DNA from: Branchinecta lynchi
Lineage: Eukaryota > Arthropoda > Branchiopoda > Anostraca > Branchinectidae
DNA length: 64,000 bases
Direction of reading: 5' to 3'
Assembly (NCBI GenBank): GCA_023053575.1
Contig: JAKZAP010000021.1
Location: 1,185,501 to 1,249,500 of the forward strand
The notes beneath the pieces were generated by a model. That model was not told the origin of the DNA. It saw nothing but the letters and a program-made list of their open reading frames with translations, and searched no databases. The position numbers and the translations under genes are program-made. Shown piece after piece: positions 54,857-64,000 of this stretch (position 1 is its first letter; every line of letters starts with the position of its first letter).

Positions 54857-55599
54857 CAGAGGCGTTACTAGCAAAACTGTTTTTTTTTGGGGGGGGGGCA
54901 AGGTATTTAGCAACTGGCTGGTAATTTTTACCAGCTGTTTTTGCAAAAAAAAACGACTATTTTAAAGGACACCTGGACAATGAAACCATACTTGAACACA
55001 CCATGGAGAATACATTTACACACATGGCCACGGAGAGCATTCTTCTCCTGAGCGTGACGTTTTCAAAATAGGGATGTTCATTTCTGGAGGTTTGCACATG
55101 CAGACTCCAGACAAAAAGCGCAATTCATTCAAATCTTGTGCAGCGCTGGCCAGATCGTATTGGAATTTCTTCTAGATGTACGTTTGGGCTTAACTGGTTA
55201 AAAAATATTCCAGAAGAAGGGTTCATTGGAGACATTTGTTCATTTCTAAAATTGTTGGGTTCTGAAATAAGGACAGAGGCAAAATGGAGCAAAAATCATA
55301 GCTAAGAAACACTATTTCGTATTTGGATTGGGTTTTCGGCAGGCAATGTTAACGAAAGTCATAGAGATAGGGATGATACTTGGTACTCTTCATTCAGGTG
55401 TGCTTTAAAGAAAGACGACTGTTTTGACCACAAAACGAATGATTTTCAGAAAAAAACACTGTTTTCATGAAAAATCGACTGTTTCCAAGAAAAAAATTGA
55501 TCGTTTCCAAGAAATACCGCGGCCTGAAGCTCCGACTCTGTTATTTTTTACCGACTGGCCGAAAACATGGGGGGGGGGGCCTCATACGTGACGCCCCTG
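54857..55599. mobile_element. hAT-4 non-autonomous element
   Basis: CAGAGGCGTTACTAGC at the left and CATACGTGACGCCCCTG at the right, next to G-runs at both ends. Flanks GTCCATTG (54849-54856) and GTCCACTG (55600-55607) match at 7 of 8. It encloses the 325-bp module also found at 2415-2740. Confidence 0.85.
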
Positions 55600-55863
55600 G
55601 TCCACTGTATTTTACGTTTCTTAGTTCTTAGCCGAATTTACGATTGAAGTTGACGAATATTGTCACTAAGGAGAGAAGATACGATAAGACAAAAGCTAAT
55701 TGGCAAGAAAACACTATATAATATTTGACGTGCCACTTGTCCTCTTTTATTTACCTAGTTGTGTCGGGTGAAGTACCGCAAACAAACAAAAACACGCTGC
55801 TTGACGTTTGGACTTGAAAGCGTGCGGAAGTTGAGTTTCCTGATTGGGTTTTGTATTTTCAAG

Positions 55864-55966
55864 GAAAATCAGCGAATTCTCAAGTGTCGACACTGGTCAG
55901 GAGGTCTCTATTCAAAAGACCGTAAACGGGATTAGCTACAGCATTGTCGTCAACCGACATGGGAAG
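55864..55966 (+). CDS. Ten: Teneurin exon i: YD shell
   Basis: Acceptor TTTTGTATTTTCAAG, donor ATGGGAAG|GTAAGG. One base completes the arginine codon from exon h, then 34 codons: KISEFSSVDTGQEVSIQKTV then NGISYSIVVNRHGK. The final HGK leads directly into exon j. This small exon is identified by phase, splice signals and place; on its own the similarity to teneurins would not be decisive. Confidence 0.8.
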
Positions 55967-56445
55967 GTAAGGGCTTCTGAAGTTATTTTGGTTGTTGTTG
56001 TAGTGTTGTTACCTTCTTTCTGATTTTTGGACTGTACTCCATGCGTAGAATAGACGGGTTACAAATAAAATGTAATTAATTCTTAATTTGATTAGTCAAC
56101 AAATGACGTTGATACACCGTCTCTTTACCCCTGGGGCGGCATTTGATTTTGCCTCTGTTGGTATTAAGTTTGTTGTGATTTTGTTTTTTTGCTCTTTTTT
56201 TCTTCTTTTTCTGTACTCCGTCTCACGCTTTTGTGGCTATTGTAGATGGCTATTGTAGATGGGATATAAATGTAACCGATATACTTCAAAAGGGCTGTAT
56301 AGCTAAAACAAACTGTCTGGGAAGAAAAGAAGGGCTCGGAACGAGCCGTAGTTACAAAGTGGGAAAACCAAGCTAAACAAAAGAAACCCACAGTAGGAGA
56401 TAGTCCTGGTGGTCTAACATGTCTTCGAAAAAAAAAAAAAAATAG
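55967..56445. other. Intron DNA with LINE-type 3' ends
   Basis: GTACTCCATGCGTAGAATAG then ACGGGTTACAAATAAAATG (56033-56075) and TGTACTCCGTCTCACGC ... GGGATATAAATGTAACC (56212-56277) resemble the shared LINE 3' signature. Confidence 0.5.
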
Positions 56446-56966
56446 AGTTTAACCGGAAAGGGTCGAAACAGGAAAGTCGAATTACCCATCACTTATTCAC
56501 TTAAAGTGGCTTGAAGACAAGATGAAAATGCGTTACTTCGTTGCTTTGCTGTTCATGAACAATCAGTTTTCAAATAGTGGAATTTCCATGCTGGATTCGT
56601 GGTACACTGTGCACTTGTACCTGTGTTGTATGCTTGACGAAAAACGATATAAGTGTTTACGCAGTTTGCTACCTTCCGCAAGTTGAGCACTGGCCACTGA
56701 AAACCGCATTTCTTCAAATTTTCCGCGTCATAGTAGAATTTTGTGTGAGGACGGACGTATCATGGGAGATATGAATCTCTTATCAAGCATCTTATCTCTT
56801 ATCTGTTATCAAGCAAAAAGCCAATTTGATAAATCAACGGACGTAGATGCTCACAACATAATACCAGAGCAAATAGTGAAAAATTAAAAAATCCCTTAAC
56901 ACAATCCAAATAATGCAGTATATTCAGTTAAATGATACAAAAATAAGTTGGCTTTTCAGTTAAACT
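56446..56966 (-). mobile_element. MITE-P copy 4, minus orientation
   Basis: AGTTTAACCGGAAAGGG at the left to GGCTTTTCAGTTAAACT at the right (then TTAA). The interior is the inverse of copies 1 and 3: TTACCCATCACTTATTCACT, CGTTACTTCGTTGC, TTTCCGCGTCATAGTAGAAT. Confidence 0.72.
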
Positions 56967-56994
56967 TTAAGCTTCTCATGTCTTTAGCCTACCT

Positions 56995-59322
56995 GTGAAA
57001 GCTGTCGATGGACCTTCGGCAAAGCTTACGTTGCCTATATTTGACATTGCAAAACGGACACGTCAGCTGAAATTCATTGGACCTATACTGGAATGCGTTG
57101 TAATCGGAGACTACAATTGTAATCTAGTCGACGACTCTTCTCCTCGGTCCCAGCTGATCCTAAGTGCACTTGAAAGTCGGTATCGTGTGCTCCCAAAAGA
57201 CAAAGATTTTACTTTCGTACACACCAGTGGTTCAGTCTCAAATATAGACCATGTCGCAAGCACATTAAACGTGAGTGGCACAGTTAGCGTGCTGATGGGA
57301 AGTCACTCCACCGACCATATCCCAATTGAAGCATGTGTTAATGTGTGTATCCCAAAGGCCAAAAGTACTTCACAGTGGTATGAAATAAAGGATTGGTCAA
57401 AGGCCGACCTCCCGCTTTATCAGGCAGTGCTCGACAAGACGCTTCAGAAGATCACTGTACCATATAGTCTCCTACAATCCAACGTGCAAAGGAATAACCA
57501 GGAAATGAAAATACAGGTTAATGCCTTCTGTGCTGAAATCACCCACGCACTACTAACTGCAGAAAAGGCTGCTATTCCCGTCAGGAAAATTCGTAAAGAT
57601 ACTGAAATCCCTGGGTTCTCAAAGAATCAAGAGCTAGTGAAAGCATGTCAGGATGCTAAGTTTTGGTTCTCTGTGTGGAGGGAAAGCGATCGTCCTAAAT
57701 CCGGTGTTTTGAATTGTCTCCGTGTACACACAAAACGTAAATTTGAGAAAGCCCTCAAGCAGCATCGCACAAATGTGAAAAATGAATATACGGAGAAAAT
57801 AATCAACGATCCAAGTCGTTTATGGAAAGACCGCGTGAAAGATCGCCAAAACACGCCTAAGTCCATGCCTTGTGATCCCAGCGACTGGCGAGCATACTTT
57901 ACGATCGAATTTAGTGCCCCTGATCCCTGTGTAGCTAGACCTTATACCGAGCAACTTGAATCTGTGCTATCAAATTCGAGCTTTCCGGACTTCACCGTAT
58001 CTGTTTCGGATGTAACTGCAAATGTATTTAAACTGAAAAAGAAAAAATCGCGCGGAGTTGACGGTTTGTGTGCACTTCACCTTATGAATGGTACTCGTCT
58101 TTTGTTTGAAATGTTAACATTATTGTACCAGATCATATTCGTCGTCGGTATTGTACCCGACGTTTTCTGTACAGGACAGCTTACGCCCATCCTGAAAAAA
58201 GGGAAGCCAGCTAACATTTGCTCCTCGTATCGCCCAATTACCGTGTCGCCAGTTTTATGCAAGCTTCTTGAAATGCTTATATTGTCGAATGTTAGACACT
58301 GTTGCCAAATGCCACACCACCAGTTCGGTTTTACAGTAGGTCTTGGTTGCGCTGACGCTCTTTTCGCCCTTGCTGCTATTTTGTCTGATTCTGAGGCAAC
58401 GGGTGACCCACTAGTTATTGGTTCTTTTGATGTAAGCCGGGCTTTTGACTCTTCAGTGCATGCGCAGATCCTTCTAGAAGCTTACAAACAAGGGTTAAAT
58501 CTGTGTATTGTTAGAGTTTTATATTACATGTACAATAACCTTAAAGCGCATATCAAAATACCTTCAAGTCCGGCCGAATCCGTTGTTGTACCGGTTCTTA
58601 AAGGGGTAAGGCAAGGCTCAGTTGTGTCTCCGAGTTTGTATAACAATAGTGTTTTGCCAGCACAAGCCCAAGTAGCTACGTCTTGTGTTTCAAAAGGGAT
58701 TGATGTTTCGTTGATGACGTATGCTGACGACCTGCTTAATTTGAACAGGTCTGCCGATCGACTATCGAAGAATTTTGACGTGTTGAATAGGGAATACAAT
58801 AACGTAGGTTTATCGTTTAATGTGTCAAAATCGGCTGTATTGTTTTTCAACGCGGAGTATTGCGAAGAAGAAATTTCTTTAGGAGATTCAGTTGTGAAAC
58901 CATCTGAGAGTATTACTTACCTTGGTCTACCAATCGGTCGAAGCCTCCACTCCACCGCAACGCTGCTTGTACGGCACGTAGAGGCGAAAATCCGGATTGC
59001 GTACGGGTCAATTATTGGTAACAGACATCGATTTTGCCGTAGATACCTCGCGTCGCTGTATAATGCCATTGCTCTTCCACATGTACTGTATATAGCACCT
59101 TTTTGGAAATACTTGTCGTCCGCGCAGTGTGCAAAAGTAAGAGTTCTGTTTTTTCGATTCGCGAAGTTCCTTCTGAGACTTCCCCCGTGGACGAGGAACT
59201 CCTATATCATGCGTACGTACGGTGTATCCGATCCAACAGTTTGTGTTAACCGTGTCGTTGAGAATTTTCTGGAAAAGGCTAAGGGAGGAGCGAACCCGTG
59301 GCTAGCCATCCTCTGCCAGTAG
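56995..59322 (+). CDS. LINE-B endonuclease (part) and reverse transcriptase
   Basis: A single open frame of 775 codons. Visible: the end of an APE-type endonuclease (VVIGDYNCNLVDDSS near residue 35; GSHSTDHIPIEA near 102, with the SDH-type motif), then reverse transcriptase blocks SSYRPITVSPVLCKLLEML, GSFDVSRAFDSS (near 478), KGVRQGSVVSPSLYNN, and catalytic MTYADDLLN (near 575), then ITYLGLPIGR and LLRLPPWTRNSY. The first roughly 30 codons are flanking repeat read through by chance. Lack of stops points to a young copy; the missing endonuclease N-terminus makes it non-autonomous. Confidence 0.9.
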   Translation: MKAVDGPSAKLTLPIFDIAKRTRQLKFIGPILECVVIGDYNCNLVDDSSPRSQLILSALESRYRVLPKDKDFTFVHTSGSVSNIDHVASTLNVSGTVSVLMGSHSTDHIPIEACVNVCIPKAKSTSQWYEIKDWSKADLPLYQAVLDKTLQKITVPYSLLQSNVQRNNQEMKIQVNAFCAEITHALLTAEKAAIPVRKIRKDTEIPGFSKNQELVKACQDAKFWFSVWRESDRPKSGVLNCLRVHTKRKFEKALKQHRTNVKNEYTEKIINDPSRLWKDRVKDRQNTPKSMPCDPSDWRAYFTIEFSAPDPCVARPYTEQLESVLSNSSFPDFTVSVSDVTANVFKLKKKKSRGVDGLCALHLMNGTRLLFEMLTLLYQIIFVVGIVPDVFCTGQLTPILKKGKPANICSSYRPITVSPVLCKLLEMLILSNVRHCCQMPHHQFGFTVGLGCADALFALAAILSDSEATGDPLVIGSFDVSRAFDSSVHAQILLEAYKQGLNLCIVRVLYYMYNNLKAHIKIPSSPAESVVVPVLKGVRQGSVVSPSLYNNSVLPAQAQVATSCVSKGIDVSLMTYADDLLNLNRSADRLSKNFDVLNREYNNVGLSFNVSKSAVLFFNAEYCEEEISLGDSVVKPSESITYLGLPIGRSLHSTATLLVRHVEAKIRIAYGSIIGNRHRFCRRYLASLYNAIALPHVLYIAPFWKYLSSAQCAKVRVLFFRFAKFLLRLPPWTRNSYIMRTYGVSDPTVCVNRVVENFLEKAKGGANPWLAILCQ

Positions 59323-59466
59323 TTTTGTTTATGTACATAATGTGTAAATACTGTTGATGATGTTCCATAGTGTGATTTCTCTTTTCTTTTTCATTTTCAT
59401 ACTCCGTTCCTAATTCCTTGTGAATTTTCGGGTAATAAAATTACTTACTTACTTACTTACTTACTT
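57088..59466 (+). mobile_element. LINE-B, 5'-truncated APE-type retrotransposon
   Basis: Begins inside the endonuclease region about 35 codons into the open frame at 56995; the bases before 57088 (TTTGACATTGCAAAACGGAC, TCAGCTGAA) are inverse to 59535-59590 and so belong to flanking repeat. After the stop at 59322 a 3' UTR of about 100 bp carries ATACTCCGTTCCTAATTCC and TTCGGGTAATAAAATTACTT, then TTAC repeats to 59466. Same orientation as the teneurin gene, in intron i, about 390 bp before exon j. Confidence 0.85.
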
Positions 59467-59856
59467 CGGCCCTTCTTGTCATTTGGCAAGGGGCCTCTCC
59501 AGGCTCAAGCCGCTGAGACTGGCTAAGATTCTAGCTTAAAGAGGGGTCAAAATATAGCTCTAATAAAATTCAGCTGACATACACGTTTTGCACTGTCAAA
59601 TATGATTCGCAGCCAGCTTGGTGCTGAAGGAATATTACGTTGCCTGCTTGCGACGGCTCTGCCAAAAAAGCGCTGAAAAGTCGTAGGTACAGAAAGAAAC
59701 AGTGGCGAAATATGTGAATTTTACAAGCTCATTCTTTCGTAACGAACTTAGGGATAATAAGAGCAAGTGCGCAAGCGCTCGGACGTGGAGTGTGAAAGTA
59801 AAATGTGAAATTTAAACTAAAGTAAACCACTCACAATTCCGTTTTTTTTCTTCTAG
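59467..59856 (+). repeat. Dispersed repeats before exon j
   Basis: CGGCCCTTCTTGTCATTTGG and AATATAGCTCTAATAAAATT (R1-like, as at 935-1010), then AAAAGCGCTGAAAAGTCGTA and GAGCAAGTGCGCAAGCGCTC, which recur at 18505 and 19690. It ends with the long pyrimidine run and TTCTAG of the exon j acceptor. Confidence 0.55.
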
Positions 59857-61468
59857 ATCTCTATGATGACCCTCCCAAGCGGAAGGACCTTCCGCTACAT
59901 CTACCAGGATAACTCCGGACTTCGTGGGATCGTCTTTCCGAGTGGCGTGACTCACGACTTCTCCATCGAAGCCTCCATGGATTACAACAAATTCGTCCAC
60001 CACCACAGCGGTACCTCCAAACAGTTCGTCCAGCACTTCAACCTCCAGGGAAATCTTTTGCTGACCCTCCTTCCTGGCGATCTGGGCCGGACTGTTTATC
60101 GGTATAACGCTCAGGATAAATTACGTGAAATTGTATCGGGCTACGATCGTTACGTTATATCGCACGGGCCTGTTACACATATCCGATACCAAGGACGGGA
60201 GATCGACTTTAAGTGCGAATACATATGTATAACTGAGGAGGTCTGTACGGAAATCAAGTACGATTTTGGTGGTAAATCCGGACTCGGCAGCGCACGCTTC
60301 CTCTTCAAATACGACTCAAACTTGAAAATAACTGGAGTTAAAGGGCGTGTGGGGGGTCAAGCCCTGCCGGAACAGAACTACCGATACTCGGAAAAGACCG
60401 GAAGTTTAAGTCAGCTTAATAGTTTCAAGTTCTCTAAGCTGAATCTGAACGAGACATCGATATACGACGGCACCGCAGCGTTTCAGAAGCACATCGACTC
60501 AAGCCTTCGAATCTGGAAGAATACTCTTACAATCAATGACGCGGAGCTGTTTCGAGCGGAATATGTTTACGACAAAAACGGTCGGATTAACCAAACGCGA
60601 ACCTTTATCCGCTACGTGGGGCTCAAGTCGTTCATCAACATGAAGAACTTCACCTACGACCTCGACGGACAGTTGATCTCTGTTGATTCCCCCGAGGCGT
60701 GGAACTTCCAGTATGACACGCGTGGGAACCTTGCCCTGCTAAATTACCGCGGCAACGCCATCCCAGTTCAACACGACCAGCAGGATAGAATGACTCGGCT
60801 AGGTGAGGGGTTCTATGCTTACGATGACGGTGGACGCGTACTTCAAAATGCAAGGGAAGAAAAATACCAATGGAGCTCAAGCGGGCTTTTGATAAAAGCT
60901 GCAAAGAAGGGACTGTTGGAGGTAAAGTACACCTATGATCACTACAAGCGACTCGTTGCACGACGTGATCACCACGGAAATCTCACTCAGTTCTTTTACA
61001 CCGATCTGGAGCGACCTCATTTAGTCACTCACATGTACAGTTCGCGCGATGCAAGGCTCATCTCCTACACTTACGATGAACGCGGGTATCTGGTTTTCAT
61101 TCAGTACCAGCGTTATAAGTTCTACGTGGCAACCGACCTCTGCGGCACTCCCCTAGTGTTATTCAACCAGTATGGTGAGATCGTTCGTGAGATGGTCAGA
61201 AGCCCGTATGGACATGTCGTCTACGATTCCAATCCGTATATATACATCGGCATTGACTGGTGTGGGTCGATGATCGACCCAGCGACGGGGTTGGTCCATT
61301 CTGCAGAAGGGCAGGTGTATGATCCACTGCTTGGTCAGTACTTGGCCCCGAACTATGATGTCTTCTTGAAGAACATTTATGACCCGAATCGCCTGCATTT
61401 CTACAGGATTAATGGGAACGATCCGATCAACTTTAGAAAGGAAGCGAAGCTACCGGCTAAAAAAGAGG
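59857..61468 (+). CDS. Ten: Teneurin exon j: large YD-shell exon to Rhs-core end
   Basis: Acceptor CCGTTTTTTTTCTTCTAG, donor AGAGG|GTGAGT. 537 codons plus one base, entering phase 0. Many YD-type strands follow in order: RTFRYIYQDNSGLRGIVFPS, YRYNAQDKLREIVSG, AEYVYDKNGRINQTR, NFTYDLDGQLISVDS, NFQYDTRGNLALLN, YTYDHYKRLVARRDHHGN, YTYDERGYLVFIQ. The closing part has YVATDLCGTPLVLFNQYGEI, SPYGHVVYDSN and YDPLLGQYLAPNYD ... RINGNDPINF, the Rhs-core signature that ends the shell in teneurins. An in-frame stop at 61474 lies just past the donor, so the protein must continue in an exon beyond 64000 or the isoform would end here without the C-terminal domains. Confidence 0.95.
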
Positions 61469-61514
61469 GTGAGTAGCCTAGAATCCTATCCAAGTAGCGA
61501 ACCGAAAGACAATA

Positions 61515-61925
61515 GGCATATTCTCGCCGTTCCCCGAGGATTCCACTTGAGGGGTCCCTGCGTTTTTGTTTGTCCCGGGGACTCACTCCCCGTATTCTCG
61601 CGAGTCCCCACGGACTGGGAATGCTCCGATTATCATCACCATCATCAAAAAGGACTCCCTTTCATATTCGGAGGGGAATCAGTTTTTGCTGGTGTTGGTG
61701 CATGTAAAATTAATTAAAAAGATTCAGAATAAACAAAACCAAAAATAAAGTGGAACCAGACTGTTTTGTTAGCTGCACTTTTTTTTTAAGAACAAAATCC
61801 ATTTTAGAAGCATTCCCCGTGTTCTCGTTGTTTTCCGAGGCGGAGTCCGCGTGGAGTGACTCCCTCTATTCTCGCCGTTCCCTTCGATTCCCCGAGGACT
61901 CCTCGGGGAACGGCGAGAATACGCC
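61515..61925. mobile_element. MITE-L (GGCATATTCTCGCCGTTCCC ends)
   Basis: GGCATATTCTCGCCGTTCCC+CGAGGA and TCCTCGGGGAACGGCGAGAA+TACGCC are inverse at 25 of 26 positions, with TA on both sides. Interior has further CGAGTCCCC-type inverted motifs. It starts 46 bp after the exon j donor. Confidence 0.8.
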
Positions 61926-61945
61926 TAATGCTCCTTTGGCGGGAT

Positions 61946-62301
61946 CAGAGCAAAATAACATTAGGGAGTAGTGCCAAGACCTATGCTTTCCATGCTTTGC
62001 AGACAGGCCATACTCGTAGCGCCACCAACTACGCTTGCGGCATTTAAAGCGAGACAAACTTGCGGGTTTAAAAATTTCTAGTAAAACAAAGGTGCGACCT
62101 GCACACACCAAGGAAACAATGGAGGCTGTTTTATTTTTTTGCAAAGTTCAGATTATGAAATTATTAGAGCCAGTGTTGGTGAACGGCTGAATGAGTTTCA
62201 GTAGGGATATTCTGTATCGCTAGTGGTGCTAGTATCGCTGCTATTCGAGTGTGGCAATTTTGTCAAGTCTTGGTGTTATTCCCTAGTGTTATTTTGCTCT
62301 G
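61946..62301. mobile_element. hAT-3 copy 3, perfect 8-bp duplication
   Basis: CAGAGCAAAATAACATTAGG to GTGTTATTTTGCTCTG, flanked by GGCGGGAT at 61938-61945 and 62302-62309 without mismatch. 356 bp, non-coding, the cleanest member of the family. Confidence 0.92.
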
Positions 62302-62439
62302 GGCGGGATTTGAAACCATGACCTTCGGCTTTCATTGCCAAGGCATGAAACACATGTTTGTCTTTACCTAATAATGTTTTCATCTCAAGGGCGGCTTCCC
62401 CGTCACATTAAAATCTTCGAACTTCTATGTCGTTAGGGC

Positions 62440-64000
62440 ACAGGATCGCAATTTCTGTTTGTCCGTCGGTCTGTCGGTCTTTTGCTAGTTCGGTCTCTTC
62501 CAAATAAGCTAGGATGATGAAACTTGGCAGACATGTGGGACTTCAGAAGATAATCACTTCCCTGATCCGAGCATCGTGGGGGGAGTGGAGGGAGGGGGAA
62601 TCCGGAATCTTGAGGTAATTATCACTTTCGAACGGGTGATCGGATCTTAATGGAAGTTGATATTTGGAAGACCTCGTGTCTACGACAACCCACTTAAAAT
62701 TGAATCCGGATTCGGTGACTTTGTGGGGAGTTGGAGGGGAAACCGGAAATCTTGGGAAACGCTTAGAGTGGATGGGTCGGGATGAAATTGGTGAGAAGAG
62801 CAAGCACAAAGATACATCATTGACGTAATAGGACCGGATTCGGCCACTGTGGGGGAGTTGGGGGGGGTCTAGTGATCCCGCGAGCTCGGTACTTCCCAGG
62901 ACGATGAAACTCGGCAGGCATATGAGGGACTCGAACAACTGACTTGAGATGTTCCGTGTCAAGTCAGGACCGGATCCGGTAGCTGGGGGGGGGGGGGGGA
63001 TTGGAGAGATACACCGGAATTTTCGTGAAACGCTTAACGTTGATGGAATTTGGTGGGAAGAACAAGCGTAAGTCCTAGATACATTCTTCACGGAACCAGA
63101 TCATATAGAGGCTCTTTGGGGGGGAGTTTCTGGGAATTTAGGTGATCGCAAGTTAGGATACTTCCAGATGTGCTAAGGACGATGAAACTTGGTAGGCATA
63201 TTAATGACGCAAACAAATAGAGTTAAGGACTTACACAATGCCTGGGGAAGACTTCCGTTCCTGGGTCCACCCGTTTTATTGGGAGTGAAGGGAAGGGGAA
63301 TCTAGAAATTACTGACCTCCGTATGCTGGTGGTCCGATTCGAGTGAGACTTTATGCGTGATAAGAACGGGTGGCCTAGATATGCAAAACATATGTCCGAA
63401 CCACATGCAGCCATGGTTGGGGGAGTTGGAGGGGGAAGGGGGCGGCGGAAACTTCATGACGTGCACAAAAACGAAACGGATGGGCTAAATGGGATGCAAG
63501 TTGGACAGTACCGAGTTTGTCCGGCCTAGATTTTTATTTGACGTCCGAATCGGATCTGGCCAGGGTAGGAGGAGGATGAAGAGAGAAGCAAAAATTTGCA
63601 GATATGTCCCGATTTCAGTCAAACTTGACGGACCAGTAGAAGAGATGTCAGAGATACGAAGTTCATGTGGAAATTCCTGGAAATTGTGTGGCTCCCATAG
63701 GCGTCAAACGAGAGGAGTGATTTGAATGCAACTTGGGAAGTAGAGAGATCATAGGCCCTAGATGACAATTTTTAGGGTCCGGATTGGATCCGAGGACTGT
63801 GAGAGGGGAGGGGTACCGGAGTTTCCCGAAAACTGTACCGATTCGAATGGAACTTTATAGTCGGTAAGACAAGATGCTCTAGGTGACCGAACCAGAATCG
63901 GCCGTGGTAGGGGGAGTTTGAGGGTAGGGGGTACCGGAAATAGTGTGGCACGTCTAGGGGTCAAACTAGTGGATCAGAATTTGGAAGGTAGACAACTCAT
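62440..64000. repeat. G-rich diverged tandem array (W-related)
   Basis: From GTTTGTCCGTCGGTCTGTCG (62457) and ATGATGAAACTTGGCAGACA (62514) to the window edge, blocks recur: GGACCGGATYCGG, a G-run such as GGGGGAGTTGG, CCGGAA, and AGGACGATGAAACTTGG (62514, 62901, 63178). G-run blocks lie near 62578, 62724, 62852, 62983, 63118, 63417, 63806 and 63910, so roughly 130-145 bp apart where regular. The opening resembles the start of W elements (GTCCGTCCG...GATGAAACTTGG). Long minus-strand frames here come from the stop-poor repeat. No teneurin exon is seen in it. Confidence 0.65.

Larger units (their letters stand above)
3284..61468 (+). other. Ten: Teneurin gene, partial (10 internal exons)
   Basis: Teneurins are single-pass type II membrane proteins acting in cell-cell recognition and synaptic partner matching. 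Their extracellular part holds an NHL beta-propeller and a large YD-repeat shell related to bacterial Rhs/TcC proteins. The window contains the middle of such a gene. I joined ten exons using AG acceptors, GT donors and phase: every junction keeps the frame and the conceptual product is about 1,190 residues. Introns, in order, are about 10.97, 10.15, 5.2, 6.2, 2.3, 8.0, 4.5, 3.4 and 3.9 kb. Neither the start nor the stop codon is in the window. The protein is clearly divergent from typical bilaterian teneurins, so it may be a fast-evolving orthologue or paralogue. No frame break was seen, so it appears functional. Confidence 0.9.

Noticed and set aside
59857..61468. Bacterial Rhs/YD toxin gene or contamination
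   Set aside because: It continues in frame from nine upstream exons with GT-AG introns and teneurin NHL blades, so it is an animal teneurin.
62543..63091. 182-codon minus-strand open frame
   Set aside because: It lies wholly in the G-rich tandem array; proline and serine richness come from the repeat, and no domain is visible.

Overview
This is nuclear DNA from an animal, almost certainly an invertebrate of unresolved lineage. The + strand carries a spliced gene with GT-AG introns of 2.3 to 11 kb. The introns are packed with non-LTR retrotransposons (LINEs) and non-autonomous DNA transposons. There is no bacterial-style gene organisation, and I see no rRNA, convincing tRNA or CRISPR array.

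The one host gene I can support is a divergent teneurin (Ten-m/Odz family). Ten consecutive exons lie at 3284-3431, 14403-14538, 24687-24835, 30051-30683, 36843-37050, 39400-39699, 47673-47809, 52331-52479, 55864-55966 and 59857-61468. Their splice phases agree at all nine junctions and together they encode about 1,190 residues: the later part of the NHL beta-propeller (exons 1-4), then the YD-repeat shell (end of exon 4 through exon 10) up to the Rhs-like core end. The 5' exons (cytoplasmic domain, membrane segment, EGF repeats, start of the propeller) and the 3' exons (C-terminal antibiotic-binding-like and Tox-GHH-like domains) lie outside the window. Exons are numbered here from the first one visible.

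Nearly everything else is mobile DNA. LINEs: an older Tx1/L1-like element (about 8021-11310) split by a younger L2/CR1-like element (8753-10690) with an ACAG target duplication; a 5'-truncated APE-type LINE with a long ORF (about 57088-59466) and its 3' relatives at 24866-25075 and 32288-32962 (minus); many short 3' ends with TTAC, TTA, TTGA or TAAA tails. DNA elements: at least five hAT-like non-autonomous families with near-perfect 8-bp target duplications (7215-8012, 12801-12867, 13537-13999, 38453-39159, 41148-41556, 45321-46104, 52572-52895, 54857-55599, 61946-62301), several foldback or long-inverted-repeat elements (1804-3232, 4953-5507, 16954-17508, 50657-51166), and a family bounded by a GGGATCCC palindrome in six copies. 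Nested insertions are common and give a relative order of events.

I found no new gene system. The most notable observations are the divergent teneurin core, a hAT element inserted into a copy of itself, a three-level nest in intron 6, a 67-bp hAT derivative with a perfect target duplication, one sequence module shared by two unrelated elements, and transposon ends lying within tens of bases of many splice sites.
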